NCBI RefSeq assembly: GCF_021991835.1
Contig: NZ_JAHDAU010000006.1
Span: 219,056-283,055, forward strand
Length of the DNA: 64,000 nt
Origin: Polaribacter sargassicola
GTDB lineage: Bacteria > Bacteroidota > Bacteroidia > Flavobacteriales > Flavobacteriaceae
Reading direction: 5' to 3'
Position numbers and translations under genes: made by a program. The notes under the pieces were generated by a model, which searched no databases, had not been told where the DNA came from, and saw only the letters and a program-made list of their open reading frames with translations. Shown piece after piece: positions 33,914-43,209 of the stretch (position 1 is its first letter; each line of letters starts with the position of its first letter).

Positions 33914-34648
33914 ATGACATTAAAAGACAAGGTAGTTATTGTAACAGGTTCTTCTAAAGGAATTGGTAGAGAAATTGCAATTCTTTTAGCAGAAAATAAA
34001 GCCAAAGTAATTGTTAATTATTCAAATAGTAAATCTAAGGCTAATGAAGTGGTAAAAACTATTATAGATAATGGCGGAGAAGCTTTTGCTGTAAAAGCAG
34101 ATGTTAGTATACGCAAAGAGGTAACTAATCTATTTGATAAAACTATAGAACATTTTGGTAAAGTAGATGTTTTAATAAACAATGCTGGTACAATGAAATC
34201 TAAAATGTTAAAAGACAACACAGAAGAAGATTTTAACAATCATTTTAATGTAAACGTAAAAGGTATTTTTAATACATTACAAGAAGCAGAAAAAAAACTT
34301 GCAGATAATGGAAACATCATTAATATATCTTCTAGTACAGTAAAATTAATGTTGCCTACTTATGCAATTTACTCAGCAACAAAAGCAGCTGTAGAGCAAA
34401 TGACTCGCGTATTTTCTAAAGAAATAGGTAGAGGAATTTCGGTAAATGCTTTAGCTCCTGGTCCTACAGAAACAGAGTTATTTTTAACAGGTAAAACACC
34501 CGAGTTTATAGAAAAATTAAGTGGTATGAATGCTTTTAATAGATTAGCAAAACCAATAGATATTGCTAGAGTTGCATTGTTTTTAGCAAGTGATGAATCT
34601 AAATGGGTTTCCGGACAAATTATTGGCGCTAATGGAGCAATGGTTTAA
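33914..34648 (+). CDS. SDR family oxidoreductase (3-ketoacyl reductase-like)
   Basis: A 244-aa classical short-chain dehydrogenase/reductase. The N-terminal NAD(P)-binding motif is VTGSSKGIG (about residues 10-18), the NNAG motif follows in VDVLINNAGTMKS, and the catalytic Ser and YxxxK are in INISSSTVKLMLPTYAIYSATKAA. The end has GLY-type SDEAKWVSGQIIGANGAMV wording (here SDESKWVSGQ). A substrate cannot be assigned. It is clearly paralogous to the SDR at 43210-43950. It converges on pepE with 3 bp between stops. Confidence 0.9.
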   Translation: MTLKDKVVIVTGSSKGIGREIAILLAENKAKVIVNYSNSKSKANEVVKTIIDNGGEAFAVKADVSIRKEVTNLFDKTIEHFGKVDVLINNAGTMKSKMLKDNTEEDFNNHFNVNVKGIFNTLQEAEKKLADNGNIINISSSTVKLMLPTYAIYSATKAAVEQMTRVFSKEIGRGISVNALAPGPTETELFLTGKTPEFIEKLSGMNAFNRLAKPIDIARVALFLASDESKWVSGQIIGANGAMV

Positions 34649-34651
34649 TTA

Positions 34652-35353
34652 TTAAACCTCTACCTCTACTCCACTTTCTAATTCAATTGGCTGCTTGTTT
34701 TGTTCAAAAAGACGAGCAGTTAGTTCTCCTCTTAAAATAACTTTATCGTTATTTACTTCTAACCAACTTCCTTCACGTAAACCTAAAACGGGTATATTAT
34801 TAAAAACATGAAACTCTTTAATACGAGTTTCTCTAGTTTCTCCCATATGTGTAGAATCTTTAATTGGGTCTAAATAATGTGCATTAATATTAAAATTGAT
34901 GCAGCCTAAAGTGGTAAAATCTGGTGGATAAACTATAGGCATATCATTGGTATTCATCATATTTACACCACAAATATTACTTCCTGCACTTGTACCTAAA
35001 TATGGCGTTCCATTTTCTAAAACCTCTTTTAAAGTAGTTAGCACATCATTTTTATATAGCTGATTTACCAACTCAAACGTATTTCCTCCTCCGGTAAAAA
35101 TAGCTTCGGCATTTTTTATTGCTTCTTTAGCATTTTTGTGCTCATGAATCCCTTTTACATCAATATCTAAAACAGAAAATGCCTTTTTTGCAATTGCTGT
35201 ATAATCATCATAAGAAATACCACTAGGTCTTGCATAAGGTATAAACAACAACTCTTTTACATCATTAAAATGTTTTTTTAAAGTTGGTAATAAATAAGCT
35301 AAATATTTGCTTCCATGAATTGTAGAAGTACTTGCAATTATCATTTTTTTCAT
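34652..35353 (-). CDS. pepE: Alpha-aspartyl dipeptidase (peptidase E, S51)
   Basis: A cytosolic serine dipeptidase of 233 aa that removes N-terminal aspartate from dipeptides. The S51 fold is recognised by the N-terminal STIHGSKYLAYLLP, the IFTGGGNTFELVNQL segment, and the nucleophile elbow YLGTSAGSNICG with the catalytic Ser. The downstream INFNINAHYLDP stretch carries the catalytic His region. Length matches E. coli PepE (229 aa). It is monocistronic and convergent with the SDR gene, leaving no room for a terminator. Confidence 0.93.
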   Translation of the reverse strand: MKKMIIASTSTIHGSKYLAYLLPTLKKHFNDVKELLFIPYARPSGISYDDYTAIAKKAFSVLDIDVKGIHEHKNAKEAIKNAEAIFTGGGNTFELVNQLYKNDVLTTLKEVLENGTPYLGTSAGSNICGVNMMNTNDMPIVYPPDFTTLGCINFNINAHYLDPIKDSTHMGETRETRIKEFHVFNNIPVLGLREGSWLEVNNDKVILRGELTARLFEQNKQPIELESGVEVEV

Positions 35354-35448
35354 ACATCAAAAATAAGAATTTATAAACACTCCATTTAACAGAAATTTAC
35401 AATTCTATTAGTAGAGTTTTAAGAGCATCATCTATTTACTTTGTATTG

Positions 35449-36252
35449 ATGAAAAAAATACTTGTTTTATTTTGCATGTTTTCTTGCTTAATTTCTGTAA
35501 ATGCACAAGAAAAAAGGACTCTTATAAAAGGAAAAACTATTTTAGGTAACTTAGCTACCATTGATAGTATTGGCACTTTTGATATACATGTTATTAATAT
35601 AAACACAAATAAAGGTACAATTACAAATAACAATGGTTCTTTTGAAATTGCTGTAAAATTAGGTGATAGCTTATATTTTTCTCATATAAATCTTCAGAAA
35701 AAAATAATTTATATTACTGATAAAATTCTTTCTGATAAAAATATTACCGTTACTTTAAACGAAAAAACAGAAACTCTAAATGAAATTGTGTTAGAAGAAG
35801 CTAGAAGTATTTTTTATCAAGATCCAGAAATAACAACTTATAAAGGCCCAACTATAAATGCAAAATCACTTCATCTTCCGTATGCAAATACTAAAGCCAA
35901 AAAAAATACTAAAATTGCAAATCTTAATATAACTAGTGCTTCTGTAAATTTAGATAATTTATTAAACGCTTTAAACGGAACTAATAAAAAAAGAAAACAG
36001 CTACAAAAATTTTCTGATGAAGACAATATGATTTCTAAAATTAGAAAACACTTTACTGATGATTTTTTTGTTACAGACCTTAATATTAAACAAGAATATA
36101 TTAATCAATTTCTAAATGATTGTGTAGATAAAAATATTATTAGTATTTTTAAGAGTGATCAAAAAATTAAATTAACAACTATTTTAATAGAAGAAAGTAG
36201 GCTCTTTCCTCATAAAAAAAACATAGAGGATTTACTGATAACCAACCAATAA
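35449..36252 (+). CDS. Secreted carboxypeptidase-regulatory-like protein, paralogue 1 of 3
   Basis: A 267-aa protein (ATG at 35449; the frame also has a TTG one codon earlier). The signal peptide ends near VNAQ. Residues about 25-115 form a carboxypeptidase-D regulatory-like beta sandwich (IKGKTILGNLATIDSIGTFDIHVININTNKGTITNNNGSFEI), and the C-terminal 100 residues are helical with FFVTDLNIKQEYINQFLNDC. The following two genes are paralogues with gaps of about 10 bp, so all three form one operon. Envelope location is likely; function is unknown. Confidence 0.75.
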   Translation: MKKILVLFCMFSCLISVNAQEKRTLIKGKTILGNLATIDSIGTFDIHVININTNKGTITNNNGSFEIAVKLGDSLYFSHINLQKKIIYITDKILSDKNITVTLNEKTETLNEIVLEEARSIFYQDPEITTYKGPTINAKSLHLPYANTKAKKNTKIANLNITSASVNLDNLLNALNGTNKKRKQLQKFSDEDNMISKIRKHFTDDFFVTDLNIKQEYINQFLNDCVDKNIISIFKSDQKIKLTTILIEESRLFPHKKNIEDLLITNQ

Positions 36253-36261
36253 AACCAAATA

Positions 36262-37074
36262 ATGATAAAAAAACTACTACTCTTTTTTACTCTTTTTTTA
36301 AGTTTTTCTATTTTATCGCAAAACAAAAAAGTTTTACTTTTTGGAAAAATAGTAGATTCTGTAGGTGTTGTTAAAAATGCAAACGTTGTTAATTTAAAAA
36401 CAAATCAAGGTACTTTTTCTTCAGATAGTGGTGGTTTTCATATTTCTGTTTCAGAAGGTGATTCTTTACAAATATCATCTGTACAACATATTACTCTTAA
36501 GCTTGTAATAAACAAGAAAATTGTAGAAGATAAAACAATTATTATCAACTTGATATCTAATGTATATGTTTTAGACGAGTTTGATTTAAGAAAACATAAT
36601 TTATCTGGTAATTTAGGTGTAGATGTTAATGATATTCCTAAAGAAAAAAAAGATTCTCTTTTAAGAGTAAATATGGATTTTTCTAATGTAGATTTTAGTG
36701 TTGTAGACCAAAGAATAGATGAAAATATTAGGGCAATGCCTAAAGTTGTAAACACGGTATCTAATACTTACCAAGGTATAAATGCAGGTAAAATTATTGG
36801 TAAATTAAACCCTTTTAAAAAATCTAATAAATCTACCAATATAAACGAAGCTTTTAATCAAAAAAAAGTTATTCCACTTAAAATTTTATCAGAACTTGGC
36901 GAAGATTTTTTCTTTGATAAATTAAAAATTCCTGAAGAAAAATATTATCACTTTTTACAATATTGTAACAACCAAAAAATAGAACAATTATATAAAGAAA
37001 ATAAAGTATTAGATATCATTCAAATATTTCAACAAGAAAGTACCAATTATTTAAAACTCTTAGAAAAAAAGTAA
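36262..37074 (+). CDS. Secreted carboxypeptidase-regulatory-like protein, paralogue 2 of 3
   Basis: A 270-aa secreted protein (signal ending ILSQ). The regulatory-like beta domain spans about residues 24-110 (LFGKIVDSVGVVKNANVVNLKTNQGTFSSDSGGFHISVSEGDSLQISSVQH). A linker with FDLRKHNLSGNLGVDVNDIPKEKKDSLLR follows, then a C-terminal helical segment ILSELGEDFFFDKLKIPEEKYYHFLQYC. It is closer to the third paralogue than to the first: the last two share nearly the same block order and motif wording. It overlaps no neighbour and lies 9-10 bp from each. Function unknown. Confidence 0.75.
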   Translation: MIKKLLLFFTLFLSFSILSQNKKVLLFGKIVDSVGVVKNANVVNLKTNQGTFSSDSGGFHISVSEGDSLQISSVQHITLKLVINKKIVEDKTIIINLISNVYVLDEFDLRKHNLSGNLGVDVNDIPKEKKDSLLRVNMDFSNVDFSVVDQRIDENIRAMPKVVNTVSNTYQGINAGKIIGKLNPFKKSNKSTNINEAFNQKKVIPLKILSELGEDFFFDKLKIPEEKYYHFLQYCNNQKIEQLYKENKVLDIIQIFQQESTNYLKLLEKK

Positions 37075-37084
37075 CTTTTAAAAG

Positions 37085-37879
37085 ATGATAAAAAAACTAC
37101 TATTACCATTTATTTTAATTTTAGCTTTTACAACTTTTGCCCAAAATCAAAAAACATTAATTTTAGGTAAATTAACAGATTCTATTGGCCCAATTAAAAA
37201 TGCTAACATCATAAATTTAAAAACCAATCAAGGTACTTTTTCTTTAGATGATGGTACTTTTAACATCCATGCAAAACAAGGAGATACTTTACAAATTTCA
37301 TCTATACAGCATAAAACGCAAAAATTTGCCATAACTAAAGAAATTATATCATCTAGAATTTTAAAAATAAAATTAAACGCTACTACTTATATATTAGAAG
37401 AATTTGAATTAAGAAAAAACAATTTAGTAGGTACGTTAACTGTAGATTTAAATGATGTACCCAAAAACAGAAAAGACTCTTTACTTAGAGAAACTATGGA
37501 TTTTTCTAATGTTAATTTTAATCAAAAAGATTACACAATTGATGCTATTTCTAAAGCAAAACCTCCAATAGTTAATACTGTACCTAATTCTACACCAGTT
37601 GGTGGAGCTTCTGCTAGTATTCCTTTTAAGGATAAAGAAAGTAAATTGCGTAAAGAATTAGCACAAAAAAAAGCGGTTCCAGATAAAATTTTATCAGAAC
37701 TTGGAGAAAGTTTTTTCTTTGAAGTATTAAAAATACCTAGAGATAATTATTATCACTTTTTAGAATATTGTAACCCTTTAGGTATTGAGGATTTACATAA
37801 AGAAAATGAGACTTTAGAGCTTATAAAAATATTTCAGAAAGAAAGTATACCTTATTTAAAAATCATTAAAAATGACTAG
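37085..37879 (+). CDS. Secreted carboxypeptidase-regulatory-like protein, paralogue 3 of 3
   Basis: A 264-aa secreted protein (signal ending TFAQ), the third member of the tandem set. It keeps the beta domain (ILGKLTDSIGPIKNANIINLKTNQGTFSLDDGTFNIHAKQGDTLQISSIQH), the linker (FELRKNNLVGTLTVDLNDVPKNRKDSLLRETMDFSNVNF) and the C-terminal helix (ILSELGESFFFEVLKIPRDNYYHFLEYC). It ends 32 bp before the DUF6702 start, so the operon probably continues into that gene and perhaps toward the M1 peptidases. Function unknown. Confidence 0.75.
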   Translation: MIKKLLLPFILILAFTTFAQNQKTLILGKLTDSIGPIKNANIINLKTNQGTFSLDDGTFNIHAKQGDTLQISSIQHKTQKFAITKEIISSRILKIKLNATTYILEEFELRKNNLVGTLTVDLNDVPKNRKDSLLRETMDFSNVNFNQKDYTIDAISKAKPPIVNTVPNSTPVGGASASIPFKDKESKLRKELAQKKAVPDKILSELGESFFFEVLKIPRDNYYHFLEYCNPLGIEDLHKENETLELIKIFQKESIPYLKIIKND

Positions 37880-37911
37880 TTTTGAAAAATAATAACTCTT
37901 TTAAAATAAAC

Positions 37912-38409
37912 ATGAAGTTTAAAAAAACGTATTTACTACTTTTCATAATTCCATTACTTTCTTTTTCTACTCATAAATATTATTTGAGTTTAACACAAAT
38001 AGAATATAGAAGCGATTTAAAATCTGTACAAATAACAATAAATGTTTTTATGGATGATATAGAAGAAGCTTTAAATAAAGACAATAATATTGATTTACAA
38101 TTAACAACTAAAAAAGAGTTAAAAAATAATGATGTTTATTTTAAAGAATATTTAGAAAAAAAATTGCACTTTAAAGTAAACAATACCAACAAAAATTTTA
38201 CATATATAGGTAAAGAATATGATGCCGATTTAGTTTTCTTTTATTTAGAAATAGAAAATGTAGAAAACTTAAAAACTATAGAAATAGAAAACAAAATTTT
38301 AACTACACACTTTCCAAAACAACAAAATTTAATAAAGAGTAAAGTGGGTAAAAAACACAAAAGTATTTTACTTACCGCAAAGAATGATAAAGGTTTGTTA
38401 AAATTTTAA
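37912..38409 (+). CDS. DUF6702 family protein
   Basis: A 165-aa protein when started at the ATG at 37912 (MKFKKTYLLLFIIPLLSFSTHKYY), which gives a clean signal peptide; the frame also allows a TTG at 37882. The mature part begins HKYYLSLTQIEYRSDLKSVQITINVFMDDIEEAL, the wording typical of DUF6702, and is beta-rich in the middle. The family has no known activity, but in flavobacteria it is often found next to M1 metallopeptidase genes, as here. Probably periplasmic. Confidence 0.8.
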   Translation: MKFKKTYLLLFIIPLLSFSTHKYYLSLTQIEYRSDLKSVQITINVFMDDIEEALNKDNNIDLQLTTKKELKNNDVYFKEYLEKKLHFKVNNTNKNFTYIGKEYDADLVFFYLEIENVENLKTIEIENKILTTHFPKQQNLIKSKVGKKHKSILLTAKNDKGLLKF

Positions 38410-38470
38410 CTCATTTTAACTTTTATACTAACTTATTATTAATTTGTCCCCTTAATCAATTCAAGTACAA

Positions 38471-40591
38471 ATGAAAAAATTTACATTCTTATTATTGAGT
38501 ATGTTTTTTGTTGGGTCAGCCGCATTCGGTCAAGAAAAAACAACACAACAAGGCCACACAAACCAAAATAAGTTTAGACAACTTAAAGATGTTTTGGCAA
38601 CGCCAAATGAGCAAAGAACTGCATCTGGTGCGCCAGGAAAAGGCTACACACAGCAAAAAGTAGATTATGTAATGGACATTGTTTTAGACGATGAAAAAAG
38701 CAGAATTACAGGTTCTGAAACTATTACATATCACAACAATTCTGCAGACGAGTTATCTTATTTATGGGTACAATTAGACCAAAATATGAGAGCTGCAGAC
38801 TCTAAAACTCCAGACATCCAATCTAGTAAAGTACCTACTAAACTTAGTAAAACTAGATTTGAAAGAGCTTACCCAGAAGAACCTTTTGATGGTGGTTTTA
38901 AAATTACAAGTGTAACTACTAATGATGGAGCAGAATTATCGCATACCATTAACCAAACAATGATGCGTATTAACTTACCAAAACCTTTAGCATCAGGAGA
39001 AACTTATAAATTTAAAATAAAATGGTGGTATAACATCAACAACCACAGAACACAAGGTGGTAGATCTGGTTATGAATATTTTGAAGAACATGGTAATAAA
39101 AACTATGTAATTGCTCAATTTTACCCAAGATTATGTGTTTACGATAATGTAGAAGGATGGCAAAATGACCAATTCTGGGGAAGAAGTGAATTTGCTTTAG
39201 AATTTGGAGATTTTACAGTAAACATTACTACACCAGATGACCACATGTTAGGTGCAACAGGTGTATTACAAAATGAGACTGAAGTTTTAACAAAAACAGA
39301 ATTAAAAAGATTAGAAAAAGCAAAAACTTCTTTTGATAAACCTGTTATCATTCGTACTCAAAAAGAAGCTACAAAAATTGAAAAAACTAAATCTAAGAAA
39401 ACTAAAACTTGGAAATTTTACGCAGAAAATGTAAGAGATTATGCTTTTGCAACTTCTAGAAAATTTATTTGGGATGCACAAGCTGTAGATATTAATGGTA
39501 GAACTGTAATGGCTTATTCTTTATATTCTAAAGAAGCAAACCCTTTATATGGTGATCATTCTACTAGAGCTGTTGTACAAACTTTAAAAACATACTCTAA
39601 GTACACATTTGATTACCCTTACCACAAAGCTATTTCTGTTGATGGACAAATGGGTATGGAATATCCTCAAATTTGTTTTAATCCAGGTAGACCAGATTTA
39701 CCAGATGGTGGTTATTCTGACAGACAAAAATACAGAACAATTGGTGTTACAATTCATGAAGTAGGACATAACTTTTTTCCTATGATTGTAAACTCTGATG
39801 AAAGACAATGGACTTGGATGGATGAAGGTTTAAACTCTTACGTGCAAATGTTAGCAATGATGGAATATGAAGAAGGATATCCATTAGGTAGAGGTTTACC
39901 TAAAAATATTGTAAAATATATGGCAGGAGATCAATCTAAAATTGCACCAATTATGTCTAAAGGAGATAATGTTTATAGTTTTGGTAACAATGCATACGGT
40001 AAACCAGCAACTGCTTTATGGATTTTAAGAGAAACTATTATGGGGCAAGATTTATTTGACCATGCATTTAGAACATATTCTCAAAGATGGATGTTTAAAC
40101 ACCCAACTCCTGCAGATTTCTTTAGAACAATGGAAGATGCTTCTGGTGTAGATTTAGATTGGTTTTGGAGAGGATGGTTTTACACTACAGATGTAACTGA
40201 TATAGGTATTAAAGGAGTTAAAAAATTCTATACAAAATCTAACAGCGATTCTGTAGAGTTTATAGAAGATACAGCTGATGGTTTAGGTTTTTCTAGTAAG
40301 CACAAAAAATATCATTACGAAATTACATACAATAAGCCAGGTGGTTTAGTAATGCCTATTATTGTAGAATTTACATACAAAGATGGTACTAAAGAAAAGA
40401 AAACATATCCTGCACAAATTTGGAGATATGATGATGCTGAAGTTACAAAAGTATTTTCTTCATCAAAACAAATAGAAAGTATTGTAATAGATCCTGATTT
40501 AGAAACTGCAGATGTAGATACTTCTAACAACAGTTTCCCTGTAAATACTAATAACAAGTTTGATAAATTTAAAACAAAAGTAAAAGGTTAA
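38471..40591 (+). CDS. Secreted M1 family metallopeptidase (first of a tandem pair)
   Basis: A 706-aa zinc aminopeptidase-like protein. The signal peptide ends near AFGQ. The N-terminal beta-saddle domain includes YVMDIVLDDEKSRITGSETITYHNNS. The catalytic motif is HEVGHN followed 18 residues later by the zinc-ligand Glu in WTWMDEGLNS. The C-terminal domain contains FWRGWFYTTDVTDIGIKGV and GGLVMPIIVEFTYKDGT. It is probably periplasmic or cell-surface and degrades peptides for nutrition. The next gene is a close paralogue. A strong terminator follows, so each copy has its own transcript end. Confidence 0.93.
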   Translation: MKKFTFLLLSMFFVGSAAFGQEKTTQQGHTNQNKFRQLKDVLATPNEQRTASGAPGKGYTQQKVDYVMDIVLDDEKSRITGSETITYHNNSADELSYLWVQLDQNMRAADSKTPDIQSSKVPTKLSKTRFERAYPEEPFDGGFKITSVTTNDGAELSHTINQTMMRINLPKPLASGETYKFKIKWWYNINNHRTQGGRSGYEYFEEHGNKNYVIAQFYPRLCVYDNVEGWQNDQFWGRSEFALEFGDFTVNITTPDDHMLGATGVLQNETEVLTKTELKRLEKAKTSFDKPVIIRTQKEATKIEKTKSKKTKTWKFYAENVRDYAFATSRKFIWDAQAVDINGRTVMAYSLYSKEANPLYGDHSTRAVVQTLKTYSKYTFDYPYHKAISVDGQMGMEYPQICFNPGRPDLPDGGYSDRQKYRTIGVTIHEVGHNFFPMIVNSDERQWTWMDEGLNSYVQMLAMMEYEEGYPLGRGLPKNIVKYMAGDQSKIAPIMSKGDNVYSFGNNAYGKPATALWILRETIMGQDLFDHAFRTYSQRWMFKHPTPADFFRTMEDASGVDLDWFWRGWFYTTDVTDIGIKGVKKFYTKSNSDSVEFIEDTADGLGFSSKHKKYHYEITYNKPGGLVMPIIVEFTYKDGTKEKKTYPAQIWRYDDAEVTKVFSSSKQIESIVIDPDLETADVDTSNNSFPVNTNNKFDKFKTKVKG

Positions 40592-40617
40592 TCTATTTTT
40601 TTCTTTTAAATAATTAT

Positions 40618-40651
40618 AAAAAGCATCTCTATAACAGAGATGCTTTTTTTT
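40618..40651 (+). terminator. Terminator of the first M1 peptidase gene
   Basis: AAAAAGCATCTCT pairs with AGAGATGCTTTTT around a 5-nt loop, followed by a T-run. Confidence 0.9.
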
Positions 40652-40703
40652 ATCTAAAATTCTATATTTAGAGTCCCAAATTGCCTTTAAACTATTTAAA
40701 TTT

Positions 40704-40711
40704 TATTTTTG
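40704..40711 (+). promoter_or_regulatory. Possible -7 promoter element of the second M1 peptidase gene
   Basis: TATTTTTG matches TAnnTTTG, 99 bp upstream of the ATG at 40811, implying a leader of about 90 nt. Confidence 0.35.
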
Positions 40712-40810
40712 TAGTCCTTTTTTATAAAAATATGTTAAAGTTTTAACCTTTTTTAACTTATTAGCTACTATATTCTTAGCTTAGCTCAGTTATTAATTCA
40801 AATATACCAA

Positions 40811-43033
40811 ATGAAAAAAATTTCTTTATTATTATTTTCTTTACTCTTTGTAGTTGCCACAAACTTTGCGCAAGAAAGAAGAAGAGGAGAAACTAAAAAA
40901 ACTGAGACGCAACAAGGACATACCGACCAAAACAAATTTAGACAAATGAAAGATGTTTTGGCAACTCCTAACGATCAACACACTGCTTCTGGTGCGCCTG
41001 GTAGCCAATATAGTCAACAAAAAGTTGATTATATTATGGATATTAGATTAGAAGAAAGTACCAACAAAATTTATGGTAACGAAACAATTACTTACCATAA
41101 CAACTCTAAAGATCAATTAGATTATTTATGGGTGCAGTTAGATCAAAACATGAGAGCAGATGATTCTCAAACTCCATTAGCTAAATCTGATAGAGCTTCA
41201 GAATTTATTACTCCTTCTAACTTTCAAAGTACTTACATGAAAGAAGGAAAAGGTTTTGGTTTTAACATCGAAGAAGTAAAAAGTAACGGTAAACCTTTAT
41301 CGCACTTTATCAATAAAACGATGATGCGTATTAACTTACCTCAACCTTTGGCTTCTGGAGAAACTTTTGAATTCAGCATTAAATGGAATTATAAAATTAA
41401 TGACATTAATAAAGATGGTGGACGATCTGGTTTAGAAACTTTTCCTGATGGAAACAACAACTATACAATAGCTCAATTTTTTCCAAGATTAGCTGTTTAT
41501 AATAATGTAGAAGGATGGCAAAATATGCAATTCTGGGGTAGATCTGAATTTGCTTTAGAATTTGGAGATTACACAGTAAACTTAACTGTACCAGAAGATC
41601 ATATTGTAGATGCAACAGGTGTTTTACAAAACGAAAAAGATGTTTTAACAAAAACACAACGTAAACGTTGGGAACAAGCAAGAAAATCTTTTGATAAACC
41701 AGTAATTATTGTAACACAAGAAGAAGCTGAAAAAGCTGAAAAAGGACGTGCTACAAAAACTAAAACTTGGACATTTAAAGCTAATAAAGTAAGAGATTTT
41801 GCTTTTGCAACATCAAGAAAATACATTTGGGATGCAATGGCAACTAATGTAAACGGTAAAACTGTAATGGCTGTTTCTTTATATCCAAAAGAAGGAAACC
41901 CTTTATGGGAAGAGCACTCTACAAGAGCAGTTGCACACACTTTAATAGAATACTCTAAATTAACTTTTGATTATCCTTACCCTAAAGCAATTTCTGTACA
42001 CTCAGAAAGACAAGGTATGGAGTACCCAATGATTTGTTTCAACTTTGGTCGTCCAAATCCTGATGGAACTTACTCTGATAGAACTAAAAAAGGAATGTTA
42101 GGTGTTATTATACATGAAGTAGGACACAACTTTTTCCCTATGATTGTAAATTCTGATGAAAGACAATGGACTTGGATGGATGAAGGTTTAAACTCTTTTG
42201 TAGAAATTTTAGCAGAATTAACATACGATCCAGAATTATTTGCAACAAACCCTGCAAAAGATATTACAAGATATATGGGTGGAGATCAAAGTAACATCTC
42301 TCCTATTATGTCTCAAGGAGATTATGTAAAACAATTCGGACCAAATGCTTACTCTAAACCAGCTGCTGGTTTATACATGTTACGTAAAACAATTATGGGA
42401 CCAGAATTATTTGATCATGCTTTTAGAACATATTCTAAAAGATGGATGTTTAAACACCCAACACCTGCAGATTTCTTTAGATCTATGGAAGATGCATCTG
42501 GTATGGATTTAGACTGGTTTTGGAGAGGTTGGTTTTACACAACAGACGTAACAGATATAGCTATTAAAGAAGTTAAGCCATTATATTTAACTGACAAACC
42601 AAGCGAAAGAATTTCAGAAATTATAAAAAGCAACCCAAGAGCAAAAACTTATTTTGAAGGATTAGGTGATTTAGTTTACATAACTGATAAAAAAGAAGAT
42701 GCTAACTCTAAAGCAATGGATAAATATGTTGATGGAAAAGAAGTTCCTTCTTACATTTATTCTGTAGAGTTTGAAAAACCAGGAGGTTTAGTTATGCCAC
42801 TTATTGTAGAGTTAACTTATGCTGATGGTACAACAGAAAGACAAACTTTTCCTGCTCAAATTTGGATGAAAGATGATAATACAGCAAGAAGAGTATTTGC
42901 TTCTACACAAGAAATTACTAAAATTACTGTAGATCCAGATTTTGAAACAGCAGATGTTGATACATCTAACAACAACTGGCCAAAAAAGGAATCAAATAAA
43001 TTTGATAATTTTAAAAAGGAAGCAAAAAATTAA
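40811..43033 (+). CDS. Secreted M1 family metallopeptidase (second of a tandem pair)
   Basis: A 740-aa paralogue of the preceding gene, with the same signal peptide type (ending NFAQ), a highly basic stretch after it (ERRRGETKKTE), the QQGHTDQNKFRQMKDVLATPND block, the HEVGHN zinc motif and the WTWMDEGLNS Glu. It is longer by about 35 residues because of an insertion after FWRGWFYTTDVTDIAIKEV. The two copies share extended identical blocks, so they arose by tandem duplication and have since diverged in the C-terminal part. Substrate not known. Confidence 0.93.
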   Translation: MKKISLLLFSLLFVVATNFAQERRRGETKKTETQQGHTDQNKFRQMKDVLATPNDQHTASGAPGSQYSQQKVDYIMDIRLEESTNKIYGNETITYHNNSKDQLDYLWVQLDQNMRADDSQTPLAKSDRASEFITPSNFQSTYMKEGKGFGFNIEEVKSNGKPLSHFINKTMMRINLPQPLASGETFEFSIKWNYKINDINKDGGRSGLETFPDGNNNYTIAQFFPRLAVYNNVEGWQNMQFWGRSEFALEFGDYTVNLTVPEDHIVDATGVLQNEKDVLTKTQRKRWEQARKSFDKPVIIVTQEEAEKAEKGRATKTKTWTFKANKVRDFAFATSRKYIWDAMATNVNGKTVMAVSLYPKEGNPLWEEHSTRAVAHTLIEYSKLTFDYPYPKAISVHSERQGMEYPMICFNFGRPNPDGTYSDRTKKGMLGVIIHEVGHNFFPMIVNSDERQWTWMDEGLNSFVEILAELTYDPELFATNPAKDITRYMGGDQSNISPIMSQGDYVKQFGPNAYSKPAAGLYMLRKTIMGPELFDHAFRTYSKRWMFKHPTPADFFRSMEDASGMDLDWFWRGWFYTTDVTDIAIKEVKPLYLTDKPSERISEIIKSNPRAKTYFEGLGDLVYITDKKEDANSKAMDKYVDGKEVPSYIYSVEFEKPGGLVMPLIVELTYADGTTERQTFPAQIWMKDDNTARRVFASTQEITKITVDPDFETADVDTSNNNWPKKESNKFDNFKKEAKN

Positions 43034-43065
43034 TTTTTAGTTTCTCTTTTTTAAAGCAGAATACA

Positions 43066-43100
43066 AAAGCTAGTGATAAAATATCACTAGCTTTTTTTTA
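43066..43100 (+). terminator. Terminator of the second M1 peptidase gene
   Basis: AAAGCTAGTGAT and ATCACTAGCTTT form a 12-bp stem with a 5-nt loop and a T-run. Confidence 0.9.
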
Positions 43101-43209
43101 TTTGGTAAACTCCACAAAACAATAAATAGGACAAACAAAACCAAGATTTGGAAAAATCTAAAATGTAGAAATAACTCAACTTTGTATTAAATTTTTAAAA
43201 CAAAGAATT

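Noticed and set aside
41406..41940. Minus-strand frames inside the second M1 peptidase gene
   Set aside because: Composition and lack of motifs mark them as antisense shadows of a well-supported gene.
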